Positions 50,903 to 60,600 of a stretch of 64,000 bases of DNA are shown here, one piece after another. The translations under genes were made by a program, and so were the position numbers. The notes below the pieces were generated by a model. The model saw only the letters and a list, made by a program, of their open reading frames with translations, was not told where the DNA came from and ran no database searches. The stretch is from CALVGQ01 sp964369385. Lineage in GTDB: Bacteria > Bacillota_I > Bacilli_A > Erysipelotrichales > Erysipelotrichaceae. The stretch spans positions 49,860 to 113,859 of the forward strand of contig CAYJEY010000006.1 of the NCBI GenBank assembly GCA_964369385.1, read 5' to 3'. How positions within the stretch are numbered: position 1 is the first letter of the stretch; the number at the start of each line of letters is the position of its first letter.

Positions 50903-51453
50903 TGGCTAAGAAGAAAGATTATGAATTTTTAGATGACTTATTTGATGAAAAAGTAAGTGATAAGTTTGAAGAAGGCATCCAAGGAGTGAAAAAGAATTTT
51001 AAGGAGACAATTCATGAAAAAGGATATGATTCAACTGCCGATTTTATTTATGGTGAGTTTAATCGAGCATTTAATGATAAAGAAACAAAAAAACAGCACA
51101 ATGATGAAATTTTGAGTCATATTAGCAAAGAAGATGCAAAGAAGAGTCGACTATTTTATGTGCTTTATCAAATTAGAACATTCAAGTATACTGATCGTAA
51201 TCGTGGAAACTATCGCAAAGGTCATCAAGCAGCTATTATGCTTATTTTACCGCAACTTGAAATTTATCGATTAAACATTGATAGAGTGATTGAAATTATC
51301 GCAAAGATGAAGACAAAAGAGGGGACTAGTCGATATCGTGATGGATATCACGATGCCTGTAAACATATCATCAAGTTGATACATGAATCAAAGGATGTCT
51401 TATTGCAAGAAGTTGTGCTGCGACTATCAAAAGAGAAAGAGTTCGAATTATGA
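50902..51453 (+). CDS. Hypothetical helical protein of the telA cluster
   Basis: Not recognised. 183 residues, soluble, charged and predicted all-helical. The C-terminal half has two related segments: GNYRKGHQAAIMLILPQLEI and TSRYRDGYHDACKHIIKLIH, each with YRxGxxxA spacing, about 40 residues apart, which suggests an internal duplication. Start is GTG 50902 overlapping the previous stop (TAGTG) with GAGGAGGG upstream; the end overlaps the AAA+ gene by 4 bases. Tight coupling on both sides suggests a subunit or adaptor of the AAA+ protein or XpaC-like protein, which is inference. Confidence 0.75.
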   Translation: MAKKKDYEFLDDLFDEKVSDKFEEGIQGVKKNFKETIHEKGYDSTADFIYGEFNRAFNDKETKKQHNDEILSHISKEDAKKSRLFYVLYQIRTFKYTDRNRGNYRKGHQAAIMLILPQLEIYRLNIDRVIEIIAKMKTKEGTSRYRDGYHDACKHIIKLIHESKDVLLQEVVLRLSKEKEFEL

Positions 51454-53387
51454 AAAAAAAGAACAACAGACAATTAAAAGAAGACTTATTGAGAGAAGTG
51501 TTAAGTACAAAAAAAAGAAATGCTCGCTTAGTTGATCCTTCTTATGATTTTAATCAAATAAGTGATGTTGCAGAAACGCCTGTGATGAGTGAAAAAGAAT
51601 ATTTACAGTTTGAAGAAGATATTACGAATGATTATATAAAACCTACTCAGAAACATCAATTATCTAATGAAGAAGCAATTGTTCAGTTATCTTCAATTCA
51701 AGAACAAGCGTCACATTCGTTTGTCGGATTTGAAAATCAGGTTGAGCAAATTAGTCATGTTATTATGCGGCAGTATTACTCAAATCAAAAGGAAACAATA
51801 ATTGGAAGATTAGTGCTCAGTGGCCAACAAATTAATCATCAAGAACGTATGATCGAATTTTTCGCAAAGAAGTTATCTGAATCTAGACTCATAATTTCTC
51901 CTCATGTTGAAGTCATCGACATGAGTAAATATGTAGATAGTACACAAGAGACTTTGTTTGTTCAAGATATGTATGCAATGGCACAGAGTGATTGTACAAT
52001 TGTACTCATTAAAAACTTAGAACGAGCTCATCAAAAAATTATCGATCAACTATGTGAAGTGATGATAAGTGGTAAGTTAGAACTTAATAAACGATATCAA
52101 ATTGCGAATCAACAACTCAAAGAAGTTACAAGCTCACTAGTGAAACAAACGATAAAGACATTGTATATACAAGATAAATTGTTTGTGATTCAAACTGATT
52201 CAAAAAAATCTCTTGAGAAAGTCATTGTAAATGATGTGTTAGTTAAATTAGAGTTTATTGATTCATTTGAAGCATTAAAGAGAAAACAGATTGAACACTA
52301 TGTTCAAGAATTCTTTGTAAAGTTTGAAAAACGCATCAGTGAACAACTGCAACTAACTTTAGTATTTGATCAAAAAATCAGTGATTATCTTGTAGATTCA
52401 CTTAATCAAGCAGAGATATTGAGTGATTTATCTCGGATAGAAGAAATTTTACACAATCAGCTCGTTGACTTAAAATTACATGAGGCTACATTGCCTCAAT
52501 TAATTTCATGTACATATGATAACCAAGTGCTACTTCATTCAAAAGCGCTGGAATTATTTCAACCAAAAGATATGTATGATATAAATGATTTAAAGAATGA
52601 CTTAAAAAACATCGTTGGATTAGATGAGGTAAAAGATTATCTGTGCTCCCTTTATGATTTAATGCAAGTCCAGCAGTTTAGAAAAAAGCGGGGGTTAAAA
52701 GTCAGTGACATTAGTAAGCATATGATTTTCTTAGGAAATCCTGGTACTGGAAAAACAATGATTGCTAGAACAGTATGTAAAATATTGAAGTCACTAGATA
52801 TTGTTGAAAAAGGACAATTAATCGAAGTTAGTCGTCAAGATTTAGTAGGTAAGTATGTAGGGCACACTGCACCTCTTACTATGGAAAAAGTAAATATGGC
52901 ATTAGGGGGTGTGCTATTTGTTGATGAAGCCTATGCACTGCACCGAGGGAACGATGATAGTTTTGGTACAGAAGCAATTGATACACTTGTAAAGGCAATG
53001 GAGGATTATCGGGACAAGTTCATTGTAATACTTGCAGGTTATTCAAAAGAGATGGGAATATTCTTGGAAGCTAATAGCGGTCTCAACTCAAGATTCCCAA
53101 ATAAAATTGAGTTTGCTGATTATAATGCACAAGAATTATTAGACATCTCTCACATTATGGCTAAGTCTCAAGATTATTTTATTGATGTTTTTGCAAATCC
53201 GCGTTTATTAGCTCATTTTGAGGCTATACAAAGCCAAAAAGACTTTTCTAGTGGTAATGCCCGTTATGCCAGAAATCTTGTTGAGAAAGCGATATTGAAT
53301 CAATCTCGACGCATTATGAGTAATCCAGATGCTGATTTTTCACAACTATTGTATGAAGACTTTGAACTACCTGTTGACAGTCATTAG
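51450..53387 (+). CDS. Two-module AAA+ protein: inactive ClpB-like module plus CbxX/SpoVK-like ATPase
   Basis: 645 residues. The C-terminal part (about 385-640) is an intact AAA+ of the CbxX/CfxQ/SpoVK group: LKNIVGLDEVKDYL, Walker A GNPGTGKT (429-436), VGKYVGHT, Walker B LFVDEAYAL with Asp492-Glu493, SRFPNKIEF and the sensor 2 region SGNARYARNLVEKA. The N-terminal part (about 88-350) has the layout of an HSP100 second AAA+ module but lacks the catalytic residues: FVGFENQVEQI, LVLSGQQI (121-128) at the Walker A place, VEVIDMSKYVD, and VLIKNLERAH (185-194) where VLLDEIEKAH is expected. So one half is likely a structural pseudo-ATPase. Coupled to its neighbours by overlap. Confidence 0.85.
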   Translation: MKKKNNRQLKEDLLREVLSTKKRNARLVDPSYDFNQISDVAETPVMSEKEYLQFEEDITNDYIKPTQKHQLSNEEAIVQLSSIQEQASHSFVGFENQVEQISHVIMRQYYSNQKETIIGRLVLSGQQINHQERMIEFFAKKLSESRLIISPHVEVIDMSKYVDSTQETLFVQDMYAMAQSDCTIVLIKNLERAHQKIIDQLCEVMISGKLELNKRYQIANQQLKEVTSSLVKQTIKTLYIQDKLFVIQTDSKKSLEKVIVNDVLVKLEFIDSFEALKRKQIEHYVQEFFVKFEKRISEQLQLTLVFDQKISDYLVDSLNQAEILSDLSRIEEILHNQLVDLKLHEATLPQLISCTYDNQVLLHSKALELFQPKDMYDINDLKNDLKNIVGLDEVKDYLCSLYDLMQVQQFRKKRGLKVSDISKHMIFLGNPGTGKTMIARTVCKILKSLDIVEKGQLIEVSRQDLVGKYVGHTAPLTMEKVNMALGGVLFVDEAYALHRGNDDSFGTEAIDTLVKAMEDYRDKFIVILAGYSKEMGIFLEANSGLNSRFPNKIEFADYNAQELLDISHIMAKSQDYFIDVFANPRLLAHFEAIQSQKDFSSGNARYARNLVEKAILNQSRRIMSNPDADFSQLLYEDFELPVDSH

Positions 53388-53422
53388 AATTAAGATAAGA
53401 TATTATTGTATGGAAAGAGAGA

Positions 53423-54550
53423 ATGAATATGAGTGAAGAAAAAATTACTTTGAGTTTAGAACCGCAAAAAAATGAGGAAGAACAAATAGAAGAAACACCA
53501 GTTGTAGAACCTCAATTGACAGATGATAATTTATCTGAAGAAGAAAAAAGGACTGTAGAAGAGTTTGCAAAACAAATTGATATTACGTCAAATCACATCG
53601 TGCTTCAATATGGATCGCAAGCACAACAAAAAATCGCTGATTTCAGTGATAATGCCTTAGAAAATGTTCGCACAAAAGACTTAGGTAAAGTTGGAGATGC
53701 ACTAACAGATCTTATTGTTGAATTAAAAGGATTTTCAGTTGACGAGGAAGAAGATAAAGGATTCTTTGGTTTCTTTAAAAAAGCAGGAAGTAAAATTGAA
53801 AACCTAAAATTAAAATATAACCATGCTGAAGTAAATGTTGAAAAAATTTGCGAAATACTTGAACAACATCAAATCGTACTATTAAAAGATATTGCTTTAT
53901 TGGATCAATTGTATGAAAAGAATTTAATTAACTTCAAAGAATTATCTATGTATATACTAGCAGGTAAGAAAAAACTTGAGGAAGTTCAAAAAACTGAATT
54001 AGTTACTTTACAAGAAAAAGCGAAAGCAACAGGATTACCTGAAGATGCACAAGCTGCAAATGATCTTGCCAATGCAATAAATCGTTTTGAAAAGAAAATT
54101 CATGACTTAGAATTAACTCGTATGGTTTCAATCCAAATGGCACCACAAATTCGTTTAGTACAAAATAATGACACATTGATGACTGAGAAAATCCAGTCAA
54201 CATTAGTTAATACTATTCCACTTTGGAAAACACAAATGGTGTTAGCACTTGGTGTTTCTCATTCACAACAGGCGATGGAAGCACAACGTGAAGTCACAAA
54301 TATGACAAATGATTTGCTTAAGAAAAATGCAGATACTCTGAAAATGGCTACAATTGAAACTGCAAAAGAATCTGAACGTGGTATTGTAGATATGGAAACA
54401 TTAACTCATACAAATCAATCATTGATTTCTACGCTGGATGAAGTGTTAAAAATCCAAACTGAAGGTAAAGCGAGACGTGAAGCTGCGGAAAATGAGTTAG
54501 CAAAAATTGAAAAAGAATTAAATGAAAAATTAATTGAAGTACGCAAATAA
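53423..54550 (+). CDS. telA: TelA family toxic anion resistance protein
   Basis: 375 residues, helical, with the TelA (YaaN/KlaA) pattern: FFGFFKKAGSKIENLKLKYNHAEVNVEKICEILEQHQIVLLKDIALLDQLYEKNL, MAPQIRLVQNNDTLMTEKIQSTLVNTIPLWKTQMVLALG and TLDEVLKIQTEGKARREAAENEL. Proteins of this family are linked with tellurite and other envelope stress resistance but their mechanism is not known. ATG 53423 is used; ATG 53429 is equally possible given AAAGAGAG upstream. It is 35 bases after the AAA+ gene and probably in the same transcript. A terminator follows. Confidence 0.93.
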   Translation: MNMSEEKITLSLEPQKNEEEQIEETPVVEPQLTDDNLSEEEKRTVEEFAKQIDITSNHIVLQYGSQAQQKIADFSDNALENVRTKDLGKVGDALTDLIVELKGFSVDEEEDKGFFGFFKKAGSKIENLKLKYNHAEVNVEKICEILEQHQIVLLKDIALLDQLYEKNLINFKELSMYILAGKKKLEEVQKTELVTLQEKAKATGLPEDAQAANDLANAINRFEKKIHDLELTRMVSIQMAPQIRLVQNNDTLMTEKIQSTLVNTIPLWKTQMVLALGVSHSQQAMEAQREVTNMTNDLLKKNADTLKMATIETAKESERGIVDMETLTHTNQSLISTLDEVLKIQTEGKARREAAENELAKIEKELNEKLIEVRK

Positions 54551-54552
54551 AA

Positions 54553-54586
54553 AAATAGTCTATCCAACTGGATAGGCTATTTTTCA
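54553..54586 (+). terminator. Intrinsic terminator after telA
   Basis: AAATAGTCTATCC pairs with GGATAGGCTATTT (one T-G pair) around AACT, followed by T5; it overlaps the 3' end of ppk. Confidence 0.83.
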
Positions 54587-56661
54587 AAGAATAATCGTTT
54601 AAAGCGTTCAAATAATGTAATAGGAATATGAGTGTCTTGATGTATTTGAAATTGTGCTTCTTCAATAAACTGATTTTGAGAATCAATATTAATCGAACTA
54701 CTAATTGGATAATATAAACCATCACTCATTAGTTGTGTTCCATTAATGTTATCGTTCCATAAAACTTCCATATGATGAATAATAGCACTACGAACTTGAG
54801 TGTCTAGGATTGGACAAGCAACCTCAATTCTACGTTCAGTATTTCTTGTCATCATATCTGCAGAAGAAATGTATAGTTTTTCTGCTTTTTGTCCAAAACA
54901 ATAAATTCGTGAATGTTCAAGGAACCGACCCACTAGACTATGAACTTCAATGTTGTCACTATATCCCTTTACTTTTGGAAGGAGACAACATATGCCTCTT
55001 ACTATAAGTTGAATTTTGACATTTGCTTGAGAAGCCTCAATGAGTTTATCAATAACAGCACGGTCTGTAAGTGAGTTCAATTTAAAAAATATGTAGCCAT
55101 TTTCTTTTAGTGCGATTTGTTCATCAATCAATTGAAGTACTTTTGGCTTAAGTGTAGTAGGAGATACTAACAGCAAGTTAGTTTTTATTTGTTCTACTCC
55201 CTTAATAATTGAGTCAAATACTTCCATCGCATCATGTGCTATCACAACATTTGATGTGATATAACAGTAATCGGTATACTTTTTTGAGGTACTTTCATTA
55301 TAATTACCAGTTCCAACTTGAGTAATGTATTGATTATTTGAAAAACTTATCAAGCACAATTTTGAGTGTACTTTAAGATCTTCGAATCCATAGCAGATAT
55401 GACACCCAGCATCTTCTAACACTACAGAATAGTCAATGTTATTTAGTTCATCAAAGCGTGCTTTTAGTTCCATGACTACGGTAACTTGCTTATTGTTTTC
55501 TGCAGCTAATACAAGTGCTTCTACTATTTTACTAGGGTTGCTAATACGATAAAAAGTAATTTTGATTGATGTAACACGTTTATCTTGAGCAGCTTCATGA
55601 AGCAAGTCAACAAATGAATTGATGTGTTCAAATGGATAAAATAATAGTAAATCTTGTTTGAAAATTCGTTGAATGTTCGTAAGTTTTGCTGGCCTTAATG
55701 CAGGGGTATGAGGTTGGTAGTACATTTCTGGTACAGCACGCTCATACTTTGATATTACTTTAAATAAGTGGCGACACTCTAGTGGTGTTGATGTAATAAA
55801 AACTTGAGATTCGTTTATTTTTGTATGTGATAACAAGAAATTTCGCGATACATCACTTATTGCATCCTTAAGTTCTAAGCGTACCACTGACATACGTAAA
55901 CGTTTTTTTATGAGTTTTTTCATTCCCATGCGAAAGTCAGTATTTAATAGGTCAATTTCATCATCAAAATGTAAATCCGTACTTCTTGTAAGACAAAATT
56001 CTACTTTCTCATTGACAATATAATGCTCAAAAAAACTTGAAGCATATTCATTTACCAATTCTTCAACAAGGATGTATTGCTGATGAAATCCTGTAGGTAT
56101 AATGCGTGGGATATTTGTTGGAATAGAAATCAAGCCATAAGTGGATTTATTTTTCCTTTGTAGTGCTAACAAAACACAGAGCTGTTTTGAGTGAACATTT
56201 GGAAAAGGGTGGTGAGAATCCAGAACTTGACTATGAATGAGTGGGAAAATATGGTTAGTAAATTGTTTTATTACAATATTTCGCTGTTCTTTGGTTAAAT
56301 CAGATAACTGCACTTGCTTATATTCAAAGAGCTGAGGATGAGAATTTAATGATTTATAAATTTCATCTCTAAGTTCAATCAATCTTTGAACTTGAGGATA
56401 AATCTTATTTAATTGTTGAAGTGAGGTCAAATGTGACTTCGAGTCAAGGTGTTGTGGTTCAATTATGTTCATATCAAGTAATGCACCTACTCGAACCATA
56501 AAAAATTCATCTAGATTATTAGAAAAGATTGCAAGAAAATTCAATCTTTCCATAAGAGGAATGGTACTATCATAACTTTTCATGAGAACACGTTCATTGA
56601 ATTTGAGCCATGATAATTCACGGTTTTGTGTATAGATGGGTTTAACTGCAGATGATTTCAT
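54577..56661 (-). CDS. ppk: Polyphosphate kinase
   Basis: Reversibly makes inorganic polyphosphate from ATP. 694 residues: N-terminal helical domain (RELSWLKFNERVLMKSYD ... FFMVRVGALLDM), head domain, and the PLD-like catalytic domains with ALVLAAENNKQVTVVMELKARFDELNNI, HSKLCLIS (autophosphorylated His), TGNYNESTSKKYTDY and FGQKAEKLYISSADMMTRN. Start ATG 56661 lies one base after the ppx stop; the frame extends further into ppx but that is the coding sequence of another gene. Completes the phosphate theme of the window together with Pst and PhoU. Confidence 0.96.
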   Translation of the reverse strand: MKSSAVKPIYTQNRELSWLKFNERVLMKSYDSTIPLMERLNFLAIFSNNLDEFFMVRVGALLDMNIIEPQHLDSKSHLTSLQQLNKIYPQVQRLIELRDEIYKSLNSHPQLFEYKQVQLSDLTKEQRNIVIKQFTNHIFPLIHSQVLDSHHPFPNVHSKQLCVLLALQRKNKSTYGLISIPTNIPRIIPTGFHQQYILVEELVNEYASSFFEHYIVNEKVEFCLTRSTDLHFDDEIDLLNTDFRMGMKKLIKKRLRMSVVRLELKDAISDVSRNFLLSHTKINESQVFITSTPLECRHLFKVISKYERAVPEMYYQPHTPALRPAKLTNIQRIFKQDLLLFYPFEHINSFVDLLHEAAQDKRVTSIKITFYRISNPSKIVEALVLAAENNKQVTVVMELKARFDELNNIDYSVVLEDAGCHICYGFEDLKVHSKLCLISFSNNQYITQVGTGNYNESTSKKYTDYCYITSNVVIAHDAMEVFDSIIKGVEQIKTNLLLVSPTTLKPKVLQLIDEQIALKENGYIFFKLNSLTDRAVIDKLIEASQANVKIQLIVRGICCLLPKVKGYSDNIEVHSLVGRFLEHSRIYCFGQKAEKLYISSADMMTRNTERRIEVACPILDTQVRSAIIHHMEVLWNDNINGTQLMSDGLYYPISSSINIDSQNQFIEEAQFQIHQDTHIPITLFERFKRLFFEK

Positions 56662-56662
56662 G

Positions 56663-57562
56663 TTATTTACCCATAACTTTCTGTTGGAAGTATCCTTCAC
56701 GCACACCAAACTCACTAATACAAATCATTTCAACGTTAAATTGTTTTACAATTGTTTCCAAAATAATCAAACCTGGAAGTATTGTATGAATTCGCTCAGG
56801 GGAGTTTTTTAGTAACTTACCTAATTCTTGTTTTGAGCAATTCTTAATTTCTTTAATTAGTTTTTTTAGGTGACTTGAAGGGTAGCTCTTTGTTTCACTA
56901 ATTTCACTAATTAGCGCACCATAATGACGATAAGATGCTCGAATTGTACCTCCTACACCTACAACTTTTTTTACATCAACGCTTGTGTCAAAATGAGAAT
57001 CTTTGAATAATTCTTTAATCACTTTTTTTATCTGATTCTCTTCATCTTTGGTAGGGAATAATCCTTCAACATATTTATGAAATAAACTTAACGAACCTTC
57101 ATTTATACTTACTGCTTGAATGATTGCTCCATCTTCATAATAAACTACTTCTGTACTCCCTCCACCAATATCAATGATTAACCCAGACTCATCTTCAATT
57201 GTGCTCTTTGCACCAAAGAAATCTAAGCGTGCTTCTTCTTCGCCAGAAATGGCATCAACGCGAATATGACACTCCTCATAAATTCGTTCGATAATTTCTT
57301 GAGTGTTTGTAATATTTCGAAGTGGGGCAGTGGCAAAAACATGAACATCTTCGATATGGAAGCCAGATAAAATAGATTGAAAGCGTTTGATTGTTTTGCA
57401 GGCTTTTAATATACCATCTTCACTCATTTTCTTATTGTCAATATAGCTGGCAAGTCCTACCATTTCTTTTTTACTCATTAAATGAGTAAATGAACTGTTT
57501 TTCCACTCATAAATCGAAAGTCTAACTGTATTTGAACCTAAGTCAATAATTGCTGATATCAT
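56663..57562 (-). CDS. ppx: Exopolyphosphatase/guanosine pentaphosphate phosphatase family
   Basis: Ppx/GppA phosphatase of the ASKHA fold, 299 residues, the short form lacking the C-terminal HD domain. Motifs: AIIDLGSNTVRLSIYEW, FATAPLRNITN, ISGEEEARLDFFGAK, LIIDIGGGSTEVVYYE, and VVGVGGTIRA. It acts on polyphosphate chains or on pppGpp; the two cannot be told apart from sequence. Cotranscribed with and just upstream of ppk (overlapping stop-start), so synthesis and breakdown of polyphosphate are coordinated. No phosphate-type box was noticed upstream. Confidence 0.94.
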   Translation of the reverse strand: MISAIIDLGSNTVRLSIYEWKNSSFTHLMSKKEMVGLASYIDNKKMSEDGILKACKTIKRFQSILSGFHIEDVHVFATAPLRNITNTQEIIERIYEECHIRVDAISGEEEARLDFFGAKSTIEDESGLIIDIGGGSTEVVYYEDGAIIQAVSINEGSLSLFHKYVEGLFPTKDEENQIKKVIKELFKDSHFDTSVDVKKVVGVGGTIRASYRHYGALISEISETKSYPSSHLKKLIKEIKNCSKQELGKLLKNSPERIHTILPGLIILETIVKQFNVEMICISEFGVREGYFQQKVMGK

Positions 57563-57659
57563 AACTTACACCTCTTCTTTACTAAAAATATTATACCACA
57601 GGAGAGTTTAGACATTTGATAAGTTTTCATTAATTCATATCATTATTTTAGTAGGATTA

Positions 57660-57668
57660 TGATATAAT
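57660..57668 (+). promoter_or_regulatory. Extended -10 promoter of polC
   Basis: TGATATAAT (TGnTATAAT), 17 nt before the polC ATG, with AGGTG between. No good -35. Confidence 0.6.
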
Positions 57669-57685
57669 ATAAAACAGGTGAAATT

Positions 57686-60600
57686 ATGAAAAATTTATTA
57701 ACAAACTCTCCATTAAATGTAAATTATTTTAGTCAGGAAACAACAGCGATTCTTATGAATGCCCGCATTATAGACAAAGTTTTTTACAAGAAAAAAAATG
57801 CTTTATCGGCAAACGAAAATCGAATATGTATTTCATTAGAGGTGGATCAAGCATTGCCTTTTTTTGTCTATAATGAACTTACAAGTTTTTTTACTGATCA
57901 ATTTTTAGGACAAGTTGACTTATCAATCACAAGCATAGCTTGTGAGTTGGATGAGCGTGAAATAAAAGAGTATGGTAAATTGTTTGATGCTACAAAACAT
58001 CAACAGATCTTTTCTAAATGTAATGTTATTGTTGAACACCATCGAGTTACATTACTAAGTGGTGATCAATATGTAATTGATAGTGGACAATCACAGGTAG
58101 CGGATATTGTTGCGTTTTTTTCGAAAGCTGGTATTTCATATCAAGTCTTGTTTAAGTATCATGAAGTTACAATTAAAATGAATGAAATTCAGTTAAATGT
58201 AGTTGAACCTCCTCAAGTTAAACAAGTGGAAGTTCCTAACAAAAAATCTTATCGACCAACTGCATATAAAAACTATACGATGTGTCCTTTATATGCTTGT
58301 AAAGAGGAAATGACAGAAGTCAAAGTAAGGGCAACTGTTTCTTCTAAAGAGGTAAGAGTATTAAGAAATAATAAAACTCTCTGTACTTTGATTGGTTATG
58401 ATGAGCAAGATGCACTCAAATTTAAAGTTTTTGAAGGAAGAGCAATATCAATTGATGAAATAAACGGCTTTAAAGATGGCCAAGAATACGAATTTTATGG
58501 AGATTTGAAAATAGATCATTATTCTTTCGATAAAGAAATTGTATTTGAAGTTCGACGCTTTGAAAAAATTGACTCTTATGAGGCTGAAATTATCGATGAT
58601 GCCAAAGTTAAAAGAGTTGAATTACATACTCATACAAATAAGTCTGAAATGGATGGTGTTGTGCCTGTTGAACAGTTGATTAAGCATGCTTTTTCTTTAG
58701 GGCATCGCGGTATTGCAATTACTGATCATGCTGTTGTACAAGCCTTTCCAAAAGCACAGGGATGTGCAAGAGGGTTACTTAAGGCAAATCCTGATCGTGA
58801 TTTTAAAGTTGTGTATGGAGCAGAGCTATATGTTGTTGACCAAGAAGATTACATTGTATATCAACCAAAACCAGCACCTTTGTTACAATCACGCTATTGC
58901 GTATTTGATATTGAAACAACTGGATTAAGTGTTCGACATAACGAAATCATTGAGTTTGGGGGAGTTATCATTGAACATGGCGAGGTTGTAGATCGCCTTC
59001 AATTATTCATTGATCCGCAATGTAAAATCCCAATGAATATTACAGAATTAACTGGAATCAGTACCAAAGATGTAGAAGGGCAACCGCTATTTAAAGATGT
59101 GGTGAATCAAATACTAAATTTCATGGAAGGAAGTATTTTAGTTGCTCATAACGCAACATTTGATGTTGATTTCATTAATGAAAAACTACAAAGAATTGGA
59201 ATGGATAAACTTCAACATCCTATCATTGATACTTTAGCACTGGCAAGGGCACTATATCCAAATCGTAAGAGTAATCGATTAGGTGCTATTGCTCGTTTCT
59301 TATCAATTAGTTATGATTCTGAAGGGGCGCATCGTGCCGATTATGATGCAGAAGTACTTGCTCAAGTGCTGCAACCTATGTTTACTGAATGTCGTAAGAG
59401 AGAGATTGATTCAATTGATCAACTTAATTTACTTCAGACAAAAGAGATTCAACTTAAAAACTTTAAACAACATGTCTGTGTCTTAGCAAAAAATCAAGCA
59501 GGACTAAAAAATTTATTTGAATTGATTAGCCTGTCTCATACCGATACATTACTAGTAACTGGTAAGGCGAACTCAAAAGAAAGTGATTCAGAGAATTTAG
59601 CAGTACCTTGTGTGTTCAAACAAACACTCAATGAATACCGTGAAAATTTATTGATTGGCTCGGCTTGTTTAAATGGGGAAGTGTTTGATACTGCATTCAC
59701 TAAATCACAAGACGCTTTAGATGATGCAGTAAGCTTCTTTGATTATATTGAAATTCAACCACTAGAAAACTATCGTCAAATGGTGGATGAAGGTAAAATC
59801 GATTCTATGGATCACTTGCGTAAAATTTTAACATGGATTATTGAGTCTGGTAAAAGACAGGGTAAAATCGTTGTGGCTAGTGGAGATGTTCACTATGTAC
59901 ATCCTAAGCAAAAGTTATTACGTGATATCTTCATTAATACTATGGGGATTGGTGGAGCTCGTCATCCACTTTATATTATGAATGATGTGAAACGTAAAAA
60001 TATCATTGCACCAAATCAACATTTTTATACAACACCAGATATGTTGAAGGCTTTTTCTTGGCTTGATCCTGACTTAGCTTATGAAATTGTCGTTACCAAT
60101 TCGAATGCTATTTTAGATGATTGTGAAGTGACTAAACCAGTTCATGATGATTTATATCCTCCAAAGATAGAAGGAGCAGATCAGTTGTTGACAGATATCT
60201 GTTATAAAACAGCACAAGATAAGTATGGTGATTTCTTGCCTGCTATTGTTGAAGCACGATTAAAAAAAGAATTAGACAGTATTCTAGGTAATGGTTTTGG
60301 AGTAATTTACTATATTTCTCATCTCCTAGTAAAGAAAAGTAATGATGATGGTTACTTAGTAGGTTCACGAGGGTCGGTTGGTTCTAGCTTTGTAGCGACG
60401 ATGAGTGGAATTACTGAGGTAAATCCACTTGCTCCACATTATTCTTGCACTCAGTGTAAGTACAGTGAATTCATAACTGACGGATCAATAGCATCAGGAT
60501 ATGACTTAGTGTCTAAAGAATGTCCAAAATGTGGCTTTATGATGAATGGAGAAGGACAAGATATTCCTTTTGAAACCTTCTTAGGGTTTGAAGGAGATAA

